32,716 nucleotides of DNA, taken from an uncultured Campylobacter sp. (GTDB taxonomy: Bacteria > Campylobacterota > Campylobacteria > Campylobacterales > Campylobacteraceae). The notes below the pieces were generated by a model that ran no database searches, had not been told where the DNA came from, and worked only from the letters and a program-made list of their open reading frames with translations. Each line of letters begins with the position of its first letter. The first letter of the stretch is position 1. The DNA is taken from the NCBI RefSeq assembly GCF_905372745.1, contig NZ_CAJPQR010000026.1, positions 1 through 32,716 of the forward strand, written 5' to 3'. This document shows, in pieces, positions 8,712-15,727 of the stretch. Both the position numbers and the translations under genes were made by a program.

Positions 8712-9881
8712 CTACTTTCTGCTGCGAGCCTGCAAAAAAAGATCGCCCGGTTGTATCTCCTCGCTTTCGCTTAGGATCGCTGCTCGCTGCACGACGGAGA
8801 TTAGCTCGCGGATATTGCCTGGAAAATCGTATTTTTGGAGCTCTTTTACGGCAGCCTCGGAAAAGTGTTTCGCCCCAAGGCCGAATTCGCCGCAGCTTTG
8901 CTCTAAAAAACGCTCCGCGATAGGCAAGATCTCCTCTTTGCGTTCTCTAAGCGGCGGGATGGCGACAGGAACGGTGTTTAGGCGGTAAAACAGATCCTCT
9001 CTAAATTTACCGCTTTGTATGAGTTCGGGCAGGTCGGCATTGGTCGCTGAAACGATACGGACGTCGATTTTGATGCTTTTCGTCGCGCCAAGGCGCGTGA
9101 TCTCGCGCTCCTGGATCGCGCGCAGGAGCTTTGGCTGCAAATTTATAGGCATCTCGCCGATCTCGTCTAGAAATAGCGTGCCGCCGTCGGCTAGCTCAAA
9201 CTGCCCCTTTTTCATCGCCGAAGCGTCGGTAAATGCGCCCTTTTCAAAGCCGAAAAGCTCGCTTTCTATCAAATTTTCTGGGATCGCGGCCATGTTTATC
9301 GCGATAAACGGGCCGTCCTTGCGCGGCGAGTTTTTGTGGATAAATTTGGCAAAAAGCTCCTTGCCCACGCCGCTTTCTCCCATCAGCATCACCGAAGCGT
9401 CCGTTTTTGCGACGCGCTTGCTTAAATTTAGGGCGTACTCAAGCGCGGGCGAGCTGGCGGCAAAATCGCTAGAATCTACGCTGGAGCTCGTGCGTTCTTC
9501 GGTTAAATTTACGTGAATATTCGGAGCTTTTTGTTTTAAAAACTCTACCCTTTTAATCGCCTCGTAAAGCATTTGCACGTCAAAAGGCTTGGTTAAAAAA
9601 TCCTTTACGCCAAGACGCATACTCTCTATGGCTTTGTTTAGCGAGGCGTTGCCGGTTATGATGATGACGTCAAATTTGCCCTCCAGGCGCTTGATGAACT
9701 CTAGCCCGTCCATTTGAGGCATATTGATATCCGTAATAATTAAATCGGTATTTTCGTCCATTTTTTTGAGAGCCTCGACCGCGCTTTTATAACTTTTGAT
9801 TTTTAGATCGTCGTATTCGCCAAGCGCGATTTCAAGGGACTTGCGCATATTGATGTCGTCTTCTACTATCACTATGTTCAT
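8712..9881 (-). CDS. flgR: Sigma-54-dependent flagellar response regulator FlgR
   Basis: 389 residues: receiver domain (1-115; acidic pocket Asp8/Asp9, phosphoacceptor Asp51, Thr76, Lys98), short linker, then AAA+ domain with Walker A GESGVGKE (168-175), the sigma-54 loop as GAFTDA (215-220; consensus GAFTGA), Walker B TLFLDE and the RFREDLFYRL-type segment. It stops at residue 389 just after the FPGNIRELISVVQRAA helix region, without a C-terminal helix-turn-helix. In epsilonproteobacteria FlgR is phosphorylated by FlgS and activates sigma-54 promoters of mid-class flagellar genes; H. pylori FlgR also lacks the DNA-binding domain and acts from solution. The gene follows flgQ by 11 bases, so it is probably in the flgPQ transcript and may feed back on it. 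Confidence 0.93.
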   Translation of the reverse strand: MNIVIVEDDINMRKSLEIALGEYDDLKIKSYKSAVEALKKMDENTDLIITDINMPQMDGLEFIKRLEGKFDVIIITGNASLNKAIESMRLGVKDFLTKPFDVQMLYEAIKRVEFLKQKAPNIHVNLTEERTSSSVDSSDFAASSPALEYALNLSKRVAKTDASVMLMGESGVGKELFAKFIHKNSPRKDGPFIAINMAAIPENLIESELFGFEKGAFTDASAMKKGQFELADGGTLFLDEIGEMPINLQPKLLRAIQEREITRLGATKSIKIDVRIVSATNADLPELIQSGKFREDLFYRLNTVPVAIPPLRERKEEILPIAERFLEQSCGEFGLGAKHFSEAAVKELQKYDFPGNIRELISVVQRAAILSESEEIQPGDLFLQARSRK

Positions 9882-9892
9882 TTTTACTCTCT

Positions 9893-10291
9893 TTACTTTT
9901 TGTTTTTAAAAACGCTAATGATAGCTGAATTTGGCTTAAATTTTACAGTAAAACGTACGGGAAATAGCGTAAGATCGGTTGCGGAGTTTATGTTTTTGTT
10001 GCGTTGGATGAAGCGATCTTCGACTTTAAATTTATAAGGCAAAAAGCACTCGAAAAGTTCGTTTTTGTGTAAATTTAAAAACTCTAGCGAGCTTTGAGCG
10101 GGCTGCTTTGGAGTATCTATCTCGCATAGATACTCATACTCTAGCTCGCTTAGAACCATTGCCTTTGAAAGCGCGATATCGTCGTAAACTACGGTGTGAT
10201 TTTTAGTGGAGATTTTGGCCCAGAGGATAAACTCCTCCGAGCCATAGAGAAGCGCCGCAGCGGCAATCAGTAAGCAAAAATTTCTTGCCAC
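9893..10291 (-). CDS. flgQ: Flagellar motility protein FlgQ-like
   Basis: 132 residues beginning with a signal-like hydrophobic stretch (NFCLLIAAAALLYGS), so exported. The call rests mainly on position: directly behind flgP and before flgR, exactly as Cj1025c (FlgQ) in C. jejuni, where FlgP and FlgQ are needed for motility and FlgQ stabilises FlgP. The start is a GTG at 10289-10291 that lies inside flgP, giving a 25-base overlap and suggesting translational coupling; the ribosome site is poor, which fits coupling. No catalytic motif is visible. Sequence conservation of this small protein is low, so the symbol is an inference from gene order. Confidence 0.7.
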   Translation of the reverse strand: MARNFCLLIAAAALLYGSEEFILWAKISTKNHTVVYDDIALSKAMVLSELEYEYLCEIDTPKQPAQSSLEFLNLHKNELFECFLPYKFKVEDRFIQRNKNINSATDLTLFPVRFTVKFKPNSAIISVFKNKK

Positions 10292-10773
10292 TTGTTTTGG
10301 TCTATTTTCATTTCCATTCTAACGCGATAAAGCCCGTCTTTAAAGTCGTGCTCAACGATGGAAGCGTTTTTGATGAGGCCTGCGACCTGTGACGTGATGG
10401 TGGAGTCTCTAAGCATAGCGTCTCTAACCGTATCTTTGGAGTTTATCTTGACGCCGTAGAGTTTCTCGGCTAGTTGTCTATGCGCATCCGCGATGGCTGC
10501 GCGCTTGGCTAGAGCTAGTGACTGCGCTTGCGAAACGGCGTTGGTCGGAGCGATACCCTCGCCAACTGCACCGAATACCGCATCGACGGGTTCGATATCG
10601 TATATCATTTTTTCTTGCTTCATCACATTTCTGATATCTTCTTTATCGACCTTTTGGATGATGATATCTTGTTTTGCCGACGTGGCATCGTCGGAGGAAA
10701 AAGGGTTGTTAAAGGAACAACCGCTTGTCAAAAAGGCTACCGCGCCTAAAACCGAGAATGTAATTTTTTTCAT
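10267..10773 (-). CDS. flgP: Flagellar basal disk lipoprotein FlgP (LPP20 family)
   Basis: 168 residues with a lipoprotein signal peptide; the lipobox LTSGC puts the lipidated cysteine at residue 19. The mature part has the LPP20 fold signature (ALAKRAAIADAHRQLAEKLYGVKI ... DGLYRVRMEMKI, about 85-160). In C. jejuni FlgP (Cj1026c, about 170 residues) forms the large basal disk under the outer membrane that supports a wide ring of stators and high motor torque. The gene lies between gyrA and flgQ, as in C. jejuni, and has a good sigma-54 promoter 45-60 bases upstream of its start. The AUG at 10773 has only a weak ribosome site (AAAGG 10 bases upstream). Confidence 0.85.
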   Translation of the reverse strand: MKKITFSVLGAVAFLTSGCSFNNPFSSDDATSAKQDIIIQKVDKEDIRNVMKQEKMIYDIEPVDAVFGAVGEGIAPTNAVSQAQSLALAKRAAIADAHRQLAEKLYGVKINSKDTVRDAMLRDSTITSQVAGLIKNASIVEHDFKDGLYRVRMEMKIDQNKWQEIFAY

Positions 10774-10817
10774 TCTTAAACCTTTAAATTTAGTTTTTTC
10801 TTCATTTATAAATCTAC

Positions 10818-10837
10818 TAGCAAATTGTATTCCAAAA
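10818..10837 (-). promoter_or_regulatory. Sigma-54 promoter for flgP-flgQ-flgR
   Basis: On the minus strand the segment reads TTTTGGAATACAATTTGCTA. It has the invariant GG (10833-10832) and GC (10821-10820) exactly ten bases apart, within TTGGAA and TTTGCT contexts like the epsilonproteobacterial consensus. Predicted start of transcription is near 10808, 35 bases before flgP. The activator of such promoters, FlgR, is the third gene of this operon. Confidence 0.75.
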
Positions 10838-10846
10838 GCACTAAAT

Positions 10847-13468
10847 TCATTCTAAATTCTCTAGCGTCTCTTCGCCTATATCTTCGCCGTCTTCCTCGGC
10901 TTTAGGGCATTTGGCGATACTAACTACGTCGTCGCCGTCCACGTTTACTACGATGACGCCGCTGGTGTTGCGGCCTGCTTTGCGGATACTTTGCATATCG
11001 ACGCGTATCATCTTGCCGCTTGAGGTTAGAGCCATCAGATCTTGTTCGTCATCGACCATTACGACGCCGATCAGATCGCCGGTGCGGTTAGTTAGCTTCA
11101 TGCAGATTACGCCCTTGCCGCCGCGATTTGTTAGGCGGTATTCGTCTGCGGTGGTGCGTTTGCCGATACCTTTTTGAGATATGCTTAGTACTTCTTGTTC
11201 GTTGCTTTCGATGACGGCCGCGCCTACGACCTCGTCGCCTGCTTCTTTAAATTTAATACCCGTCACGCCGCGAGCCGTTCTGCCCATCTGGCGGACTTTG
11301 CTCAGTTTAAATTTGAGGCACATTCCCTTTTTGGTTACGATAAATAGCATCTTTTCGCTATCGTCGCTTCCTTCGGCCGCGTTCTCGTCGTTTTCTTCGC
11401 TATTTTCTTCATCGATCTGGGCTTCTATCGCTTCTATCTCGTTTATCTCGGTCTCTACGCCAAGCTCGTCAATCAGATTTATCGGCTCTTCTTCGCCTTC
11501 TACGATGAGAGCGGTCACTAGCTCGTCGTTCTCGTCCAGGTTAATAGCGCGTACGCCGATAGAGCGGATGTTTTTAAATTCGCTCAAATTCGTGCGTTTT
11601 ACGATGCCGTTTTTAGTGAAAAACGCGAGCGATTTATTTTCCGCAAAGTCGGTCGTCGGAATGATCGCCTTGATCTTTTCATCGGGCTGTAGCTGGATGA
11701 GATTTACTACCGCTTTGCCCTTTGCTGTGCGGCTTCCTTCAGGGATCTTATAGACTTTGAGCCAGTAGAGTTGTCCGCGGTCGGTCACAAACATCAGCGT
11801 ATCGTGGGTGTTGCTCGTAAAGAAGCTCTCGATGAAGTCGTCGTCGTATGTAGTTACCGCGACCTTTCCTTTACCGCCGCGTTTTTGCTTCTCGTACTGC
11901 TTGCTCGGCACGCGCTTGATGTAACCTCGGTGTGTGATGGTTACGACCATGTTTTCGTTAGGGATGAGGTCCTCGATGTCGATATCGTCGTAGTCGTCGA
12001 CAATCTCGGTGATGCGCGGCACTTTAAATTTATTTTTTATCTCAAGTAGCTCGTCTTTGATTAGTTTTTCTAGCAATGTTTCGCTCTTTAAAATTTCATC
12101 TAGGCGCGCGATTTCAGCCATTAGTTCGGCTAGCTCGGCCTCTAGTTTTTCGCGCTCAAGACCCGTTAGCTTGCTTAGCCTCATATCAAGGATCGCGTTT
12201 GCTTGCAGCTCGCTAAGGCCGAATTTTGCCACCAACCCCTCGCGAGCGCTAGGTGTGTCGGCGCTATTTTTGATGAGCTCGATCACCTCGTCGATATTAT
12301 CCAGCGCGATCTTTAAGCCCTCTAAAATATGCGCTCTAGCTCTAGCTTTTTCCAGGTCGAATATCGTGCGGCGGATGATGACTGTTTTTCTGTGATTTAA
12401 AAATAGCTTTAAAAGTTCGATTAGGTTAAATACCTTCGGTTCTTTGTTGTTTATCGCCAGCATTATGACGCCAAACGTACTCTCCATCGTCGTTGATTTA
12501 AAGAGATTATTTAGCACGATGTCGCTCATCGCGTCTCGTTTTAGCTCGATGACGACGCGGATGCCGTCCTTATCGGACTCGTCGCGCACTTCGCTGATGC
12601 CTTCTATTTGTTTTTCTTTGACCAGCTCGGCGATTTGCTCGATGAGGCGGGCTTTGTTCGTCTGATACGGCAGCTCGTCTACGACGATGACGTCTTTGTT
12701 CGGCTTTTTTTCGATGTGGGTTTTGGCGCGTAGTTTGACGCGGCCGCGTCCCGTGCGGTAGGCCTCGATGATGCCTTTTTTGCCAAATATTATCCCGCCA
12801 GTCGGGAAATCCGGCCCTTTTATGTACTGCATCACCTCTTCTAGCGTCGCGTTTTTATTTTCGAGTACTAGCAAAAGTCCGTCTATCAGCTCGTCGAGGC
12901 TGTGCGGCGGGATATTCGTCGCCATACCGACGGCGATACCGCTAGAGCCGTTTAGAAGGAGGTTTGGCACGCGGCTAGGTAGGACGTCGGGCTCGGTCTC
13001 TCTGTCGTCGTAGTTTGGGATAAAATCAACCGTGTCTTTTTCGATATCGCGTAAGATTTCTTCGGTGAGATTAGTCATCCTAGCTTCGGTATAACGCTCT
13101 GCTGCAGCACCGTCGCCGTCGATGGAGCCGAAGTTTCCTTGACCGTCGACAGTCGGATAGCGCATGGAAAATTTCTGGGCCATACGCACGAGCGCATCGT
13201 AGATGGCTAGATTGCCGTGCGGATGATATTTACCCATAGTCTCGCCAACAATACGCGCGGACTTCATATACGGGCTACGACTGCCGACTCCTAGGTTGTT
13301 CATCGCGTATAGGATACGTCTATGAACGGGCTTTAGGCCGTCTCTGACATCAGGCAGGGCGCGACCGACGATGACGCTCATCGAGTAGTCGAGGTAGCTT
13401 GTTTTTATCGACTCTTCGATGTCGACGGTTTGGATGTCTTGATTTTGATTGAGTAGATTTTCTTCCAT
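10847..13468 (-). CDS. gyrA: DNA gyrase subunit A
   Basis: 873 residues. The subunit cuts and rejoins DNA in gyrase and wraps DNA for negative supercoiling. Visible: the winged-helix core with catalytic Tyr126 in AAERYTEARMT, the coiled-coil dimer region (about 370-490), and the C-terminal beta-pinwheel with the GyrA box QKRGGKGK (about 527-534), which marks it as gyrase and not topoisomerase IV. The quinolone-binding helix reads HPHGNLAIYDALV: Asn86 and Leu87 stand where E. coli has Asp82 and Ser83 and C. jejuni has Asp-Thr; Asp91 (E. coli Asp87) is kept. An acidic insertion of about 45 residues (about 655-700) interrupts the pinwheel. Start ATG has AAGGA in front. Confidence 0.97.
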   Translation of the reverse strand: MEENLLNQNQDIQTVDIEESIKTSYLDYSMSVIVGRALPDVRDGLKPVHRRILYAMNNLGVGSRSPYMKSARIVGETMGKYHPHGNLAIYDALVRMAQKFSMRYPTVDGQGNFGSIDGDGAAAERYTEARMTNLTEEILRDIEKDTVDFIPNYDDRETEPDVLPSRVPNLLLNGSSGIAVGMATNIPPHSLDELIDGLLLVLENKNATLEEVMQYIKGPDFPTGGIIFGKKGIIEAYRTGRGRVKLRAKTHIEKKPNKDVIVVDELPYQTNKARLIEQIAELVKEKQIEGISEVRDESDKDGIRVVIELKRDAMSDIVLNNLFKSTTMESTFGVIMLAINNKEPKVFNLIELLKLFLNHRKTVIIRRTIFDLEKARARAHILEGLKIALDNIDEVIELIKNSADTPSAREGLVAKFGLSELQANAILDMRLSKLTGLEREKLEAELAELMAEIARLDEILKSETLLEKLIKDELLEIKNKFKVPRITEIVDDYDDIDIEDLIPNENMVVTITHRGYIKRVPSKQYEKQKRGGKGKVAVTTYDDDFIESFFTSNTHDTLMFVTDRGQLYWLKVYKIPEGSRTAKGKAVVNLIQLQPDEKIKAIIPTTDFAENKSLAFFTKNGIVKRTNLSEFKNIRSIGVRAINLDENDELVTALIVEGEEEPINLIDELGVETEINEIEAIEAQIDEENSEENDENAAEGSDDSEKMLFIVTKKGMCLKFKLSKVRQMGRTARGVTGIKFKEAGDEVVGAAVIESNEQEVLSISQKGIGKRTTADEYRLTNRGGKGVICMKLTNRTGDLIGVVMVDDEQDLMALTSSGKMIRVDMQSIRKAGRNTSGVIVVNVDGDDVVSIAKCPKAEEDGEDIGEETLENLE

Positions 13469-13621
13469 TTTTATCCTTAAAATTTACTGCCTGATTCTAG
13501 CTTAAATTTGATAAAAACTTGCTAAATAGATACGCTTTTTCTTGGCTTGATCGGGTTAAATTTAGCCGAAATTTGGGGTTTCATTGCGCTAGTTTTAAAA
13601 TGCTAAATTTTACTAAATTTA

Positions 13622-14194
13622 TCAGTATCTCGCATCCGCAAGCGTTAGGGCAAAAAGCACCTCGCAGCCGGCTTTTTGCAGCGTCCGTCTGGCTTCGTCT
13701 ATCGTAGTGCCCGTCGTCACGATATCGTCTATCAAGATAACCGGAAATTTAGGCCTTTTTAAGAGCTTAAAATTTCTCGGATTTTTTAGGCGAAAGGCGA
13801 GGTCTTTGCCGTGATAGCTGACGTTTGAGCTCGCGTGCAAACAGGTGTAAAGCGGATGGACTTCCGCACTTTTTAACGCGCGAGCCAAGATTGCCGTATG
13901 CGAGTAGCCGCTAGCCGTTTTGTCGTCGATAGGTACGGCATTTACGGGAGAGCCGAAGCTAAATTTGCTAGCAAAAATCTTAAAACTCAAATTTGCAAGC
14001 GCGCCGTAAACGAAAGAGCCGTGAAATAGGTGCTTTGAGTGGAGTAAATTTTTAACTTCGGAGTAGTCAAAAAAGCTGTAAATTTTAAAATCGCCGTCCA
14101 AAACGCGCGTCCTTGCGGGCGAGGAGAGCAGGTGATCTTTGCAAATTTTACAGATCACGCCCAGACTCAGATGCCCGCAGTTAGCGCATCTCAT
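13622..14194 (-). CDS. ComF-family phosphoribosyltransferase-like protein
   Basis: 190 residues. An N-terminal zinc-ribbon-like motif has Cys3-x2-Cys6 and Cys15-x2-Cys18, and the C-terminal half carries the PRPP-binding loop VILIDDIVTTGTTIDEA (about 151-167). This is the ComF/GntX layout, a family linked to DNA uptake in naturally competent bacteria, and it occupies the position of Cj1028c next to gyrA. The start codon overlaps the stop codon of the preceding lipoprotein gene by one base (TGATG), so it is translationally coupled to it. The short length (190; many ComF are 220-240) is not unusual in this group. Biochemical activity is not known for the family. Confidence 0.85.
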   Translation of the reverse strand: MRCANCGHLSLGVICKICKDHLLSSPARTRVLDGDFKIYSFFDYSEVKNLLHSKHLFHGSFVYGALANLSFKIFASKFSFGSPVNAVPIDDKTASGYSHTAILARALKSAEVHPLYTCLHASSNVSYHGKDLAFRLKNPRNFKLLKRPKFPVILIDDIVTTGTTIDEARRTLQKAGCEVLFALTLADARY

Positions 14195-14754
14195 CAGCTT
14201 TTTAGTATCTGGATCGCCGCGCGTTTTACGATGTCTTGGAGCAGCTCGTCAAAAAAGCTCTTAAACGCGCCGCTCGTGTGGATCGGGGCAAATTTGGTCT
14301 GCTCCTGCGAGACGTTTTTGGTGATGGTCTGATCGCCTCTGTGCACCGTTATTGCAAGCTTTGCCGAGCCTTTTAGGTTGTCGGTGGAGTAGCCGCTTAG
14401 ATTTGCTTTAAGCTCGACGATCCTCACGTCCACGACGATATCGCCAAAGTCGCTCAAATTTGCACCCAGGCGCTTTAGTTCGGTGCTAAGGCCGTCTTGT
14501 AGCCAGCTCTCGATGCTGTTTTGTAGCGTGACGTACTCCTTGACGTTGCCGTTGCTGCCGGTGATCGTGGCGACGATGCTTTTGTTTGCGCGAGCGTCTT
14601 CGATGCTATTTATGCGGATATTTTTTTGGTAGCCCATCTGGTTTGAGGTTGATTGATACGGGGTCAAATTTAACACCGAGCTGCGCTGCGAACATCCGCT
14701 CATAACCGCGGCAAAAAGCGCGGCGGCAATGGCGTAAAAAGCTAATTTTTTCAT
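14194..14754 (-). CDS. YajG-like lipoprotein
   Basis: 186 residues with a lipoprotein signal (AAVMSGC, lipidated Cys21). The mature part, starting LNLTPYQSTSNQMGYQKNI and followed by DARANKSIVATI and a helix ending in LQDGLSTELKRLGA, has the pattern of the YajG lipoprotein family, whose role is not settled. It is the middle gene of a three-gene minus-strand unit (mapA-like, this gene, comF-like) with 9 bases to the gene before and a one-base overlap to the gene after. In C. jejuni only one lipoprotein gene (mapA) lies between lepA and the comF-like gene, so one of the two here is extra. Envelope-located. Confidence 0.7.
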   Translation of the reverse strand: MKKLAFYAIAAALFAAVMSGCSQRSSVLNLTPYQSTSNQMGYQKNIRINSIEDARANKSIVATITGSNGNVKEYVTLQNSIESWLQDGLSTELKRLGANLSDFGDIVVDVRIVELKANLSGYSTDNLKGSAKLAITVHRGDQTITKNVSQEQTKFAPIHTSGAFKSFFDELLQDIVKRAAIQILKS

Positions 14755-14763
14755 ATTTTTCCT

Positions 14764-15453
14764 TTATAGTTTTGATATCTCTTCGGCGGCTTTGTTGGCA
14801 GCTTGTTTAACGAGAAGGTAGACGTAGAGATTAAAGTCCTCCGTGTCCTCGGCCTCGAGCTTGCGCACGTCTTGTCTGGTGGAGATGTTTAGCACGCGGG
14901 TTTTGTTTATGTTTTTGACTCCTAGTTTGCCTTTCATCGCCGCGCTTAGATACTGCGACGGCTCACTATACGACGCTGCGTAGTCGGTAAATGCAAAATC
15001 CACGCGGTACGTGTACGGCGAGGTCTGGCTATCCACGACCATGATGCCGCGATTTAACAGCTCGTCTTGTAAGAAAAGATGAAAAAGCCTCTCAAGACGC
15101 TCTTTTGGATAGAGCATTTTCGCGCCGTTTTTGGAGATAAATTTTATACCGCTATCCGCTGCTCTTTCGTCGGCTATTTTGTGGATATAGACTTTTTTGA
15201 TGGCCGCGTTCGTGTCGATCCTGCTTTGAGCGATGCAGCATTTTATCGCGACGTCGCTGGTGTAGTCCGTGCCGTTTATCTTGATGTCTTGGCCGCCGCT
15301 AGCGCATGAGGAGCAGTCTGCTTTGATACGCATCACCTCTTTGTAGCCTTTGGCGTTGCCCTCGTTAGTTTGAGCGACCTCCGGTGAGCTCTCGAAAAGC
15401 CCGAAGCATCCCGTAAAAAGGAACGCCGCAAATAAAAGTATAAAATTTTTCAT
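14764..15453 (-). CDS. mapA: MapA-like outer membrane lipoprotein
   Basis: 229 residues from the ATG at 15453, chosen over the longer frame beginning at 15501 because AAGGATTTTT precedes it and because it opens directly with a lipoprotein signal (MKNFILLFAAFLFTGC, lipidated Cys16). The mature protein has a cysteine-rich segment (CSSC and KCC, about residues 47-73) and later KRTRVLNIS-type beta strands and a helix ending in ANKAAEEISKL. Position next to lepA and a size close to C. jejuni MapA (214 residues) suggest the mapA orthologue, but I cannot align them here, and the neighbouring YajG-like lipoprotein is the other candidate. First gene of the unit leading into the comF-like gene. Confidence 0.6.
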   Translation of the reverse strand: MKNFILLFAAFLFTGCFGLFESSPEVAQTNEGNAKGYKEVMRIKADCSSCASGGQDIKINGTDYTSDVAIKCCIAQSRIDTNAAIKKVYIHKIADERAADSGIKFISKNGAKMLYPKERLERLFHLFLQDELLNRGIMVVDSQTSPYTYRVDFAFTDYAASYSEPSQYLSAAMKGKLGVKNINKTRVLNISTRQDVRKLEAEDTEDFNLYVYLLVKQAANKAAEEISKL

Positions 15454-15695
15454 AAAAATCCTTTCGTAAATTTTACATCGCGCAAGCAAAATTCTATCCA
15501 AATTTGAGATGAATTTCCAAATTTGCGTAAAATTTGGGGGAAATTGGAAATTTGTGTAAATTTTATTAAATTTGATTTTTGAGATTTTAAAAGCGGAGAT
15601 AATGTCAAATTTAGCATTTTAACGGTGCGGGTCTGGGCGAGTCAAATTTGCAAATTTGAACTCAAATTTGACCGTGAGATAATAAATAAGCAGCT

Positions 15696-15718
15696 GCGAG
15701 CGCAGCAAAAACGCTCGC
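15696..15718 (-). terminator. Terminator hairpin of lepA
   Basis: On the minus strand GCGAGCG, nine-base loop, CGCTCGC (15718 down to 15696), followed by AGCTGCTTATTTATT. It begins about ten bases after the lepA stop codon. Confidence 0.55.
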
Positions 15719-15727
15719 AAAACGCCG

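Noticed and set aside
11181..11753. 190-codon plus-strand frame inside gyrA
   Set aside because: Serine-rich antisense shadow of gyrA.
15454..15501. Longer start for the MapA-like lipoprotein
   Set aside because: It would place 16 residues before a perfect lipoprotein signal, and the downstream ATG has the better ribosome site.
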